From CAXBBB01 sp963793245 (GTDB taxonomy: Bacteria; Bacteroidota; Rhodothermia; Rhodothermales; BA12): a DNA stretch of 64,000 bases. The notes under the pieces are model-generated. The model saw only the letters and a program-made list of their open reading frames with translations. It was not told where the DNA came from and ran no database searches. The translations under genes were made by a program, and so were the position numbers. Location of the stretch: NCBI GenBank assembly GCA_963793245.1, contig CAWBZG010000002.1:1-64000 (forward strand). The letters run 5' to 3'. Position 1 is the first letter of the stretch. Each line of letters begins with the position of its first letter. This document shows, one piece after another, positions 52,646 to 62,300 of the stretch.

Positions 52646-54206
52646 CGCCCATCAGCACGACATCGCGGACGCCGTCGCCATTGGCATCGCCGACCGCTCC
52701 GACCGGGCGTCCCAACTGCGGCAGGTCGAGGTCGAGTGCGACGAGCGCCGGAGTGGCCTCGAACAGGTGCAGTGCGCCCAGCGTGGCCGCCATCAGTTCG
52801 GGGTGCGCATCGTCGGCGTTGGGGTGGAGCGCCTGCGCCGCGCCCGACGGAGCAAACGTGTCGAGCGTCCGCCCGTTGGGAGCCGGAGCCGCCCAGCGAA
52901 GCGCCGCGCCGACTCCGATTTCCTCGCCGAACGCGAAGCTGCGAAAGGCTTGGGGCGTCAGATCGCCCGCGTCGCCGCTGTGCTCCCAGCCGCGAACGCC
53001 GTTCTCGCTCGGACGCGTGGCGTAGATCTCGGCGCGCCCGTCGCGGTCGTAGTCGCCGACGGCGAATCCGTGCAGTCCAGTCAGGCCGGTGATTACGTCT
53101 GAGCCGGTGTAGCGGTTGGCACCGTTGGCAGTGCCGTCGAGCCGGTAGACGCGGACGCCGCCCACGTTGCCTGGCCCTGACGAGCCTTTGTAGCCCAGCA
53201 CGATTTCCTGCGTGCCGTCGCCGTCGATGTCGGCGATGGACAGGCCGCCTGCGTATCCGGGAGCGGTCCCCGCTGCATCGCCGATGGTGGTCGTCGTTGC
53301 GAACGGATCGGTAGAGGGCGAGGAACCGTCAGGTGTGAGCTGGAGCGTGACCGGATCGACCTCGAAGACGAACAGGCCGCCCGGCGTGCCCAGCGGTCCC
53401 AGCGGGCCGCCCGATCGGTTGCCTCCTGAGGCGACGACGACGACTTCGGTGCGTCCGTCGCCGTCGGGGTCGCCTGCCGCGACGTAGCGGACGAGCTGCC
53501 GGTTGCCCGCGAAGCCCGCCGAGCCGTAGAACTGGAATCCGGTTTCGATGTCTTTGCCGTCGCCTTCGCGCCACTCGATGACCGTGAGTTGGTCGCGCGG
53601 AGGCGCCACGCACGCGCCCTGTGCTTCACCGCCGCCATTGATCGTAACCCACTCTTCGACGCCGTCGCCGTCCAAGTCGCCCAGCGAGACTGCGTCGCGC
53701 GGGAAGTAGTTGCACACGCCTCCGAACGGGGTCAGCAGCGACGCTTCTTGTGGATGCAGTTGCGACGAAACGACGAGTGGCGTGTCGAACAGGTTGACGC
53801 GCGGCGTCATGTTCTCGACCCATCGCACGAGGTACTCCATGCCTGCGTCGTCGTCGAAGTTGCCGGGGATGACGTGCCACAGATTGGGCGATGCGTAGTT
53901 GGGGTTGGAGTTGGACGAGAAGCTCCCCTCGGGCGCGTAGTCGGACGTTCGCCAGATCGGATCGGACGAACCGGAGCGTCCGTAGCGGTGGCCGGTGAAC
54001 TCTTCGCCGTAGGTGTCTTGCAGCGTGACGAACAGGTACTCGTCGGCGGCGGCGAAGTAGGAGGGCGCGAACGCGCGGAGGTCGGCTGTGCCGAACGCGA
54101 ACGTGTGATCGACGCGCATCGTCGTCTCGAACGTCGATTGGGCGAGGGCGGCGGGCGCGAGGCACGCGGCGACGAGCAGCGCGGCGAGGGTGTGGAGGCG
54201 ATTCAT
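52587..54206 (-). CDS. T9SS FG-GAP repeat protein, N-terminal part (frameshifted)
   Basis: A 539-residue frame with signal peptide (LAALLVAACLAPAALAQ) and successive FG-GAP/VCBS propeller blades bearing calcium loops (DLDGDGVEEW, DPDGDGRTEVV, DIDGDGTQEIVLG, DYDRDGRAEIY, DANGDGVRDVVLMG). It stops within a blade and has no sorting domain, while the next frame downstream starts within a blade and has one. I start at the ATG at 54206; the 69 codons above it overlap the divergent kinase's promoter region. Confidence 0.82.
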   Translation of the reverse strand: MNRLHTLAALLVAACLAPAALAQSTFETTMRVDHTFAFGTADLRAFAPSYFAAADEYLFVTLQDTYGEEFTGHRYGRSGSSDPIWRTSDYAPEGSFSSNSNPNYASPNLWHVIPGNFDDDAGMEYLVRWVENMTPRVNLFDTPLVVSSQLHPQEASLLTPFGGVCNYFPRDAVSLGDLDGDGVEEWVTINGGGEAQGACVAPPRDQLTVIEWREGDGKDIETGFQFYGSAGFAGNRQLVRYVAAGDPDGDGRTEVVVVASGGNRSGGPLGPLGTPGGLFVFEVDPVTLQLTPDGSSPSTDPFATTTTIGDAAGTAPGYAGGLSIADIDGDGTQEIVLGYKGSSGPGNVGGVRVYRLDGTANGANRYTGSDVITGLTGLHGFAVGDYDRDGRAEIYATRPSENGVRGWEHSGDAGDLTPQAFRSFAFGEEIGVGAALRWAAPAPNGRTLDTFAPSGAAQALHPNADDAHPELMAATLGALHLFEATPALVALDLDLPQLGRPVGAVGDANGDGVRDVVLMGEGTSSATLPPPERSRLAAR

Positions 54207-54404
54207 GGGCGGAGAGGAGGCGGCGCGTTTGATCGGTTGGACCACTGCCCCTATTCTGGGGCGTCGGCGCGTGAGTTGGGAGGTGGTTCTGTCTTCTTCA
54301 CCCCGTTTCGCCACCGATCCGCTCACGCCACCACGAAGTTTTTCTCGAGCGGCCCCGTTTTCCTCCACCAGAAGCCGCCGCTCGGCTTCGCGGACAACCG
54401 CACT

Positions 54405-56930
54405 GTGGCACACTCCTGGGACCGACTGAGCACACTCGTCGACGCATCGCTGGCCCTTCCACCCGACGAGCGCTCGGCATTCTTAGACACCGAGTGCGCG
54501 GACGACGCCGACCTGCGCGCCCAAGTCGAGTCGCTGCTCGCGGCGGACGACGACGCGTCGGCCTTCTTCGACGGGCTGGCGCCGGACGTGGGCGTGCGGC
54601 TGCTGGACGAAGCGCCGTTGGAAGCAGGCGTTCGGGTCGGACGCTATAGGATCGTGCGGCTGATCGCGCGCGGCGGCATGGGCGCGGTCTACCTCGCCGA
54701 GCGGACGGACGAAGGGTTTGCGCAACTCGTCGCCCTGAAGACGATCCGCGACGCGCCCGAGCGTCCCGATTTGGTGCGTCGCTTTTTGGCCGAGCGGCAG
54801 ATCTTGGCCCGGCTGACGCATCCACACATCGCTCGCCTGCTCGACGTGGGCGTAGACGATGAGCGGGGCGACGCTCCGTTCTTGGCGATGGAATACGTCG
54901 ACGGCGAGCCGATCACCACGTATGCGGACCGCAAGCGCTTGTCCATCGACGCGCGGCTGGCGCTGTTCGGCGATGTGGTCGACGCCGTTCGGCATGCCCA
55001 CGCCCAACTCGTCGTTCATCGCGACCTGAAGCCGTCGAACGTGCTCGTCACCGACGCGGGCGAGGTCAAGCTGCTCGACTTCGGCATCGCCAAAGTGTTG
55101 GGAGCCGACGCCGACGACAAAGCGCACACCCGGACCGGCGGCGCGCTGATGACGGCCGAGTACGCCGCGCCTGAGCAGATTCGAGGCGACGCCGTCACGC
55201 CCGCGACCGACGTGTACGCGCTGGGCACGCTGCTCTACGAACTGCTGACGGGCCGCCGCCCGTTCTCTGCGGACTACGACGCGACGGGCTATCGGTTGGC
55301 TCAGGCCGTTCTCGAACAAACCGCGCCTCTGCCTGCGTCGGTCATCGACGAAGCCGCTACTCAGACGCGCGCCTCATCGCCCGAGCGTCTGCGCAAGCGG
55401 CTGTCCGGCGACCTGGGCGTGCTGATGATGAAGGCGCTGCGCAAAGAACCTGAGCGCCGCTATCCGACCGCCGAAGCGCTGGGCGACGACTTGGATCGCC
55501 TGCGCCGCCGGATGCCGCTCGCCGCTCGACCCGATACGTGGAGCTACCGCGCGCGCTCGTTCGTCCGTCGCTACCCGCTGCCGACAGCGCTTGCTGGGGC
55601 GCTGCTGCTGCTACTCGTCACCTACGCCGCGACCGCGACGGTTCAGGCCGGACGCCTGGCCGACGAACGCGATCGAGCGCAAGCCGCTTTCGCCGATGCG
55701 CAAGCCGTGTCCGACTTCATGGGTGACTTGTTCGAAGCGGCAAAACCGAGTGTCGCCCAGGGCAGAACCGTGACGGCGCGCGAGGTGCTCGATCTGGGCG
55801 CGGACCAGATACTATCGGACCTTTCCGTCGCCCCAGCCCGCCGCGCCGCCCTGCTGATGGAGATTGGGCGGGCGTACGTCAACCTGGGCGTCTACCCGCA
55901 GGCCGACTCGCTGTTGACCCAAGCGCTGGACTTGCGAACCGTGGCTGCGCGTTCCGGCAACGCCGACGACCGCGTCGCGCTGGCGCGGACGCACTATCAC
56001 CTGGGCGCTGTCAAAGACGTGCAACTGGACTACGACGCTGCCGAGACACACTACGTCGCCTCAGTCGCCGCCTTTCGTGAGGGGCTGAAAGGGCGCGACG
56101 ATCCGGCGCTGTTCGAGGCGCTGGCGGATCTGGGCACGCTGCGCGCGTGGAGCAAGGGCGAGGCCGACGCTGCCGTACCGCTGCTCGAAGAGAGTCAGGA
56201 AGGCTACGCGCGTCTGTTCGCTGCCTCGCCGGAGGACCGCGAGTTGCGCGACATGACGGCGTACAGCATCGGCAGCCTGGGAATTGTGCGGCAGGAGCAG
56301 GGCGATACCGTCGCGGCGGAAGCGCAGTATCGACAGGCTATCGCATTCCTAGAGGCTAACGGTGGAGCCGACAGCCCGACGCTGCTGGACAACCAGTTCA
56401 TGCTCGCCGGACTGATGGCCGACGCTGGGCGATTGGGGGAGGCCGAGTCGGTCTACCGCGCCATCATCCCCGCCGAAGTTCGCACGCTTGGAGCCGATCA
56501 TCCCGTTCATGCGTCGACGCTGGCGCACTTCGCCACGCTACTGGCTCAGAGCGGAGCCTTTACCGAAGCCGTCGCCTATCAGCGAACGTCGACCGATATT
56601 CGAAGCCGCGCGCTGGGGCCGGATCACGTCGTCACGCTCGGCTCTCGGTATCAGTTGGGCCGCTTGCTCGGCAGCGCCAGTCAGCCGGATAGCTCCGTCG
56701 TCGTCTTGTCGCAAGCCGTCGATGGGTGCCGACGCTCCGGATTGTGCGCCCAAGCCGGACACCGCGAGGCCGACTTCTTCGCCCGTCTCTTGTTCGACCT
56801 CGCCGGTACGCTTCGCGAGCGATCCCCCGATCAAGCACGCCGACTGGGACGGGAAGCCCGCAATCTGTTCGCCGAGCGGGAAGACTCCACTGGAGTCGCG
56901 CGCACTGACGCCCTACTCGCCACCCTGTAG
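54405..56930 (+). CDS. Membrane Ser/Thr protein kinase with TPR-type sensor half
   Basis: An 841-residue protein. Kinase domain (about 80-360): G-loop LIARGGMGAVYL, K112 in VALKTI, HRDLKPSN (205-212), DFG (225-227), APE (255-257). One membrane span follows (about 389-408), then about 430 residues of helical TPR-like repeats outside (ALDLRTVAARSGNADDR, LEESQEGYARLFAASPEDRE, YRAIIPAEVRTLGADHPVHA). The GTG at 54405 is the start that fits the fold. An ECF sigma factor gene follows after 92 bp. In Bacteroidota and Planctomycetes such kinases pair with PF07638-type sigma factors and are thought to control them. Confidence 0.93.
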   Translation: MAHSWDRLSTLVDASLALPPDERSAFLDTECADDADLRAQVESLLAADDDASAFFDGLAPDVGVRLLDEAPLEAGVRVGRYRIVRLIARGGMGAVYLAERTDEGFAQLVALKTIRDAPERPDLVRRFLAERQILARLTHPHIARLLDVGVDDERGDAPFLAMEYVDGEPITTYADRKRLSIDARLALFGDVVDAVRHAHAQLVVHRDLKPSNVLVTDAGEVKLLDFGIAKVLGADADDKAHTRTGGALMTAEYAAPEQIRGDAVTPATDVYALGTLLYELLTGRRPFSADYDATGYRLAQAVLEQTAPLPASVIDEAATQTRASSPERLRKRLSGDLGVLMMKALRKEPERRYPTAEALGDDLDRLRRRMPLAARPDTWSYRARSFVRRYPLPTALAGALLLLLVTYAATATVQAGRLADERDRAQAAFADAQAVSDFMGDLFEAAKPSVAQGRTVTAREVLDLGADQILSDLSVAPARRAALLMEIGRAYVNLGVYPQADSLLTQALDLRTVAARSGNADDRVALARTHYHLGAVKDVQLDYDAAETHYVASVAAFREGLKGRDDPALFEALADLGTLRAWSKGEADAAVPLLEESQEGYARLFAASPEDRELRDMTAYSIGSLGIVRQEQGDTVAAEAQYRQAIAFLEANGGADSPTLLDNQFMLAGLMADAGRLGEAESVYRAIIPAEVRTLGADHPVHASTLAHFATLLAQSGAFTEAVAYQRTSTDIRSRALGPDHVVTLGSRYQLGRLLGSASQPDSSVVVLSQAVDGCRRSGLCAQAGHREADFFARLLFDLAGTLRERSPDQARRLGREARNLFAEREDSTGVARTDALLATL

Positions 56931-57022
56931 CCACCGACCTCACAGGTCCGCGCCGGAAACGAGCGTGAGCACCCGTCTTCTCCACCGTGTAGATTGCTGC
57001 ACCTCTCCTGATTCCTGCTCGG

Positions 57023-57598
57023 ATGTCCGCCACGCCGACCGACGTAACCCGGCTGCTCGCCGCCTCCCGTGCGGGAGACGCGGGCGCCCTCGACAGGCTC
57101 TACCCGTTGGTCTATGACGAACTGCGGCGCATCGCGCGGCGCGAGCGGAGGCGTGGGGCCAGCGAGACGCTCAACACGACCGGACTCGTCCACGAGGCCT
57201 ACCTCAAACTCGCCGGAGCGAGCAGCGCCGACTGGAACGACCGCGCCCACTTCTATGCCCTGGCCGCAACCGTCATGCGCCAGATCACCGTCAATCACGC
57301 GCGCGAGCGGAGTGCCCAGAAACGCGGCGGCGGACAGCACCCCGTAACACTCGAACCTGGTCTAGCCCTCGCCCTCGCCGATACGCGCAGCGACGCCGTT
57401 CTCGCCTTAGAAGACGCGCTCACCCAACTGGCAACCGAGCACGACCGCGCCGCCCGCATCGTCGAACTCCGCTTCTTCGTCGGCCTCACCATCGACGAAA
57501 CCGCCGACGTGCTCTCCGTCTCATCCGCAACCGCTCGCCGCGACTGGACGACGGCTAAAGCTTGGCTCTACGAACGCATCAGAGACCGTCTCAACTGA
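57023..57598 (+). CDS. ECF-type RNA polymerase sigma factor (PF07638-like)
   Basis: A 191-residue sigma factor of the ECF subfamily found with Ser/Thr kinases. Region 2 has LYPLVYDELRRIARRERRRG and NTTGLVHEAYLKLAG; region 4 ends with FVGLTIDETADVLSVSSATARRDWTTAKAWL. It lacks an anti-sigma partner gene. The kinase gene lies upstream here, whereas many such loci place the sigma factor first. Confidence 0.92.
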   Translation: MSATPTDVTRLLAASRAGDAGALDRLYPLVYDELRRIARRERRRGASETLNTTGLVHEAYLKLAGASSADWNDRAHFYALAATVMRQITVNHARERSAQKRGGGQHPVTLEPGLALALADTRSDAVLALEDALTQLATEHDRAARIVELRFFVGLTIDETADVLSVSSATARRDWTTAKAWLYERIRDRLN

Positions 57599-57634
57599 CC
57601 ACCACCAGCGTATCCCGCGCTTTTCCCCGACGCG

Positions 57635-58159
57635 ATGTCCGATCTCCGCTACCCCATCGGCCCATTTACACACCAAGGTCCCGTCTCGGATAGTCAGTTC
57701 GTTGCCTGGGTCGACCAGATCGAAGCGCTGCCCGGTCTACTTCGCTCCGCCGCCGACGGGTTGACCGACGCGCAACTCGACACGCCCTACCGCGAAGGCG
57801 GATGGACGCTGCGGCAGGTCGTCCACCACCTGCCCGACAGCCACTTGAACGGCTACCTGCGCACGCTTTGGACGCTGACCGAAGACACGCCGACGATCAA
57901 GCCGTACGACGAAGCTGCCGTTGCCGCTCTCGCCGACTACGCCGCGCCCATCACCGACAGCCTCGATCTGCTGGACGCGCTCCACCGTCGCTGGGTCGCA
58001 GCCTTTCGCAGCCTCACGCCCGAGCAGCGCGCACGGACGTTTGTCCATCCCGACGACGGCAGTATCAACCCGCTGGCTCGTCATGCCGGGACGTACGCGT
58101 GGCACGGGCGCCACCACCTCGCCCATATCACAACGACGGTTGAGCGGATGGGCTGGTAG
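57635..58159 (+). CDS. YfiT-like DinB-fold metal protein (putative bacillithiol transferase)
   Basis: A 174-residue protein of the YfiT/BstA group. Features: N-terminal RYPIGPF, first metal histidine in QVVHHLPDSHLNGY (H64/H65), EDTPTIKPYDE and the C-terminal pair in YAWHGRHHLAHI (H160, H164). Relatives are nickel/zinc four-helix proteins, some of which transfer bacillithiol to electrophiles. It starts 37 bp after the sigma factor stop, so co-transcription is likely. Confidence 0.88.
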   Translation: MSDLRYPIGPFTHQGPVSDSQFVAWVDQIEALPGLLRSAADGLTDAQLDTPYREGGWTLRQVVHHLPDSHLNGYLRTLWTLTEDTPTIKPYDEAAVAALADYAAPITDSLDLLDALHRRWVAAFRSLTPEQRARTFVHPDDGSINPLARHAGTYAWHGRHHLAHITTTVERMGW

Positions 58160-58164
58160 CTGTC

Positions 58165-58959
58165 TCAGCCCGTTAGTGCGGCGCGCACCCAGACCGAAAC
58201 TGGATTGGAAATCTGGCCGCGTTGCGCGCCACCTGCGCCGCCGCGATCGCCTTGTCCGCCACGCATGCCGCCGCCGCGTCCTCCACGACCGCCCTGTCCT
58301 TGTCCGCGCTGACCCTGCATCTGTGACCGCAGCGCTTCGCGGTCGAGTTCGGGCGTTTCAATGCCGACGCCGATCGTGCTGCCCCGCCGCGCTCCGACAG
58401 CGAATGGCGATGAGCCTGTCTGGGCAAGCGGCACTTTGAGTTCGAGCGTCAACGTGCCGTTTTGGAGCGATACGTCGGACGCGATCCCAGTTGCGGCGGC
58501 GCGTTCCATGACCAGTCGGTCGTCGCCTTGGACGATAGCCAGTTCGCGCGTCATCTCGCGAAGTCGAGCGCTGTTTTCCGCATCGCCGCCGCGCCGCTCT
58601 CCGCGAAGGGCAGCCGGGTCGAGCGCCCGCCCTTCGCGAATGGCTCCAAGTGGGAAGTGAACGCCAAAGCCTTTCCCTTTACCGCCGTCAGCGTCGAGCC
58701 AGACGACCATCCCTGTGAGCAGCGTCTGGCGGATTATCGCGCGGTCGCTCGTTACGACGGCCACGTAGACGTACTCGGCGTCCGACCGCACGCCCAAGGT
58801 GACGGGACTTTTCTCGGCAGCCGTCAGCGCGCCCTGCCAGTCGGATGCGTCACCGTCTATGACGACTGAGGTCGGCGCAGAATGCGTCGGAAGCAGCGGG
58901 GCGGACGAGCCGCAGGCAATGAGAGGGAGGAGTGCGAGGACAAACAGGACTCGGTGCAT
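58165..58959 (-). CDS. Exported lipoprotein with RGG-rich C-terminal region
   Basis: A 264-residue protein with a lipobox (LPLIAC, C16). The mature domain (VVIDGDASDWQGALT ... SDAEYVYVAVVTSD ... GMVVWLDADGGKGKGFGVHF) resembles the carbohydrate-binding/DOMON-like fold seen in exported beta-sandwich proteins. A stretch of Gly/Arg/Gln repeats (about 58220-58320, GQGGRGGRGGGMRGG) precedes a short C-terminal strand. RGG-like tracts usually bind nucleic acids; here the protein is exported, so its role is unclear. The frame stays open far upstream, but the signal peptide fixes the start at 58959. Confidence 0.8.
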   Translation of the reverse strand: MHRVLFVLALLPLIACGSSAPLLPTHSAPTSVVIDGDASDWQGALTAAEKSPVTLGVRSDAEYVYVAVVTSDRAIIRQTLLTGMVVWLDADGGKGKGFGVHFPLGAIREGRALDPAALRGERRGGDAENSARLREMTRELAIVQGDDRLVMERAAATGIASDVSLQNGTLTLELKVPLAQTGSSPFAVGARRGSTIGVGIETPELDREALRSQMQGQRGQGQGGRGGRGGGMRGGQGDRGGAGGAQRGQISNPVSVWVRAALTG

Positions 58960-59301
58960 AGTGGAGTGGTAAGCGAAGAAAGGGAAGGTGGCGTCGGCTG
59001 GCAGCGCATGCGCGTCAGCAAGTTGCCGATAGTATGGCGAATGTGTCGCAAGGTGAGAGGAGACGAATCGCCGAGCCTGAATCAAGCTGGGACGAGCCAG
59101 GATCAAGGTGAGACGCGCAGTACCCATAACCACCAAACGAGTACCGATTTGGGCTTCTAATCTCTCGAAAGGAGAGGTGGCTAAGTGTTTGTTTGTGTTG
59201 GTGATGAATAGGTGTATTGAAATGAGAATCGAGACCGGTAGGCACGGTAGTTGACAAACCGGATGGATAGCCACGTCTCCATTCTCTAACCGCTCACCCC
59301 G
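58960..59301. promoter_or_regulatory. AT-rich divergent intergenic region
   Basis: A 342-bp gap between the lipoprotein (minus) and the DUF11 protein (plus). It is visibly less GC-rich than its surroundings around 59130-59260, as expected for divergent promoters. TTGACA occurs at about 59252, but no matching downstream element is clear. No gene is evident. Confidence 0.4.
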
Positions 59302-62300
59302 GTGCCTCTTTTCTCCTCCGCCTCGCGCACGCTCGCCACGAGCCTCTGCCTGCTCCTGGGCTTTTTCGCCTTCGCTCCGACCGCTGACGCGCAGATCGCC
59401 CGCGACTTCTCCAAGCGCTTCTCGGCCAACGTCAACGGCGACTTCGCCTACGCCGCCAACACGTCGCTCACGTGCGACAACGACGCCAATCCGACCAACG
59501 GATCGCTCAACAACACGAACGGCAACAGCGACGCACAGAAGGCGCTTCGCGAATGCGAGCGCGTACTGGCAGGCGCCAACCCGACGCCGGAGCGCAGCGG
59601 GGAGCCGCGCAACAACAACTTCTTTCTGCAGAACCTCGACGTAGACAACGTGGCGTCGACGTTCAACTCGTCCAGTTCGCAGCTTACTCTGCCTGCTGGC
59701 GCTTCGGTCGTGTGGGCCGGACTCTACTGGGGCACGCGCGAGGTGAGCCTGAACAACTACCCGAACAACGGCGCTGGCTTGCCGAACGTCAAGTTCGACC
59801 TGCCCTCGACGACTGGTTACAGCTACGTCTCGGTCGACGCGCAGCAGTCGGACGCCGACACGTACACGCGGGGCTACTTCGCCGAGGTGACGGCGCTCGT
59901 GCAGCAGGGGGGAGCAGGCGTCTATACGGTCGCTGACGTGGATGCTGAGCAGCGAACCAACGGCTGGGCGGCGTGGACGCTCGTCGTGGCCTACGAGGAC
60001 CCCACCCAACCCTTCCGCAACCTGTCGGTCTTCGATGGCAGCGGAACCGTCAACGCTTCGGGCGGCAATGGCAACGTCGCCAACATCACCGTGCGTCCCG
60101 ATGGGTTTACGACGCCCCTGAGCGGCAGCTTCCGCCCGTACGTCGGCGTCGTGCTCTACGACGGCGACAAAGGCAAGCCAGGCGCCGGACAGGGCGACTT
60201 CTTTTCGGTCAACGGCACCAAGCTGAGCAACGCCGTCAACCCGGTCGACGACTTCGGCAACGCGACGATCTCGATGTTCGGCGTCCAGCCCATCAACAAC
60301 ATTCCGGCCTACGCCAACAACTTCTCGACGGACGTAGACGTGCTCTACGCGGAAAACCCGAACAGCGGTGCCAACCTGCTCGCCAACGGCGACACGGGCG
60401 CCAACGTGACGATTGCGGGGGGCAGCGGCGAGGGTATCTCGATCCAAGTGCTCACGTTCGCGTCCGAGATCTACGAGCCGGACGTAACCGTCGTCAAGAC
60501 GCTGCGCGACCTCAACGGCGGCCAGCCCGAGGCGGGCGATGTGCTCGAATACACGATGGTCGTCACCAACCAGGCCGACGCCGCCACGCCGGACGATGCG
60601 AAGAACGTCATCTTGACGGACGCTATACCGGCCAATACCACTTACAAACCCGGCTCGCTGACCATCGTGACGGGCGCCAACGTCGGCGCCAAGAGCGACG
60701 GAGCGGGCAACGACCAGGCCGAGTACAGTTCGGCCAATAAAGAGGTCGTCTTCCGCCTGGGGACGGGCGCCAACGGATCGAATGGCGGCACGCTCGCGGC
60801 CAACGCCAGCACGACCGTTCGCTTTCAGGTGACCGTCAACGCAGGCGTCGCCGACGGCACGACGCTCTTCAACCAGGCCATCGTCGGCTACCGCAAGGCG
60901 ACGCTGGGCACGACCAACATCGTCAGCGGCTCGAACAGCGCCACGACGACCGTCGGCAAGGGCACCGATCTGAGCATCACCAAGACCGACGACGCCGATC
61001 CGGTCCTGCCGGGCGGACAGATCGTCTACACGCTGACGGCCAAAAACGAAGGCCCCGACGCCGCATCCGGCGCGACCGTTTCGGATCAGCTTCCGGCCGG
61101 TGTCAGCTACGTCTCTTCGACGGCTCCCGCTGGATGGGCGACGAGCCAGAGCGGGCAGTCAATCACGTTCACCAAGTCGACTGACTTCGCCAGCAACGCC
61201 CAGGCGGTCTTTACCGTCAAGGTCAATGTGACGGCGCCGAACGGCACGACGCTCGAAAACGTCGCGTCGATCTCGTCGAGCACGCCCGAAACCAACAGCG
61301 GCAACAACCGAGCACGCGAAACGACTCAGGTCGTCCGTCCGCCCGAAATCGACTTGTCGACGACGGTTACGGCTGACGAAGCCACGCCCAATGTCGGCGA
61401 TCTGGTCGAGTTTACCGTCACGCTCGCCAACGCAGCTGGTAAGGACAACGCGACCGGCGTCAAGGGCCAGTTCGTGCTGCCCGCTGGACTGACCTACGTC
61501 AGCGACAACGGCGGAGCCGCCACCTCGCAGTCGGGTCAGACCGTCATCATTGATGCCGGGGCGATTGCCGCAGGCGCGTCGCGCGTCGTCAAAGTGGTGG
61601 CGCGGGTCACGCAAGCCGGTCCGCTCAAAGCCGTCGCTCAGGTGACGGCAGCGAACGAGGCCGACGTCGACTCTGCGCCCGCCAACGACGACGGCGATCA
61701 GTCCGAAGACGACGAAGCGTTCGCCATCGTCACCGGACAGCAGGCCGACCTAAGCCTGAGCAAGATGGCCAGCAGCGCGACGGCTGTCGTCGGCGATGAC
61801 GTGACGTTCACACTCCGCATCACCAACGACGGACCGAGCGACGCGACGGGCGTCCAGGTCACCGACAAGCTGCCCGCCGGCCTCGCCTACCTGTCCAACG
61901 ACAGCGGCGGAAGCTACACGGCGAACAGCGGCGTGTGGAACGTCGGCTCGGTTGCTCAGGGCACGTCCAAGACGCTCAAAATCGTCGCCCGCGTGACCAA
62001 GGCCGGAGCCAATACCAACAGCGCCCAGGTGACCGCGTCGGATCAGCCCGATCCCGACTCGACGCCCGGCAACAACGACGCCAGCGAAGACGACCAAGCC
62101 AGCGCTACGGTCGGTGGCACGCAGATCGACCTGAGCCTGACCAACACGGTCGCCGACGGCACGATTGCGCGCGGCGAGACGACCACGTTCCTTGTGACAG
62201 TCCGCAACGACGGCTCGGCAAATGCGACCGGCGTCAGTGTAGCCGACGCGATTCCCGCAGGCCTCACGGTCATCGGCAGCAACCCGGGACAGGGCACGTT

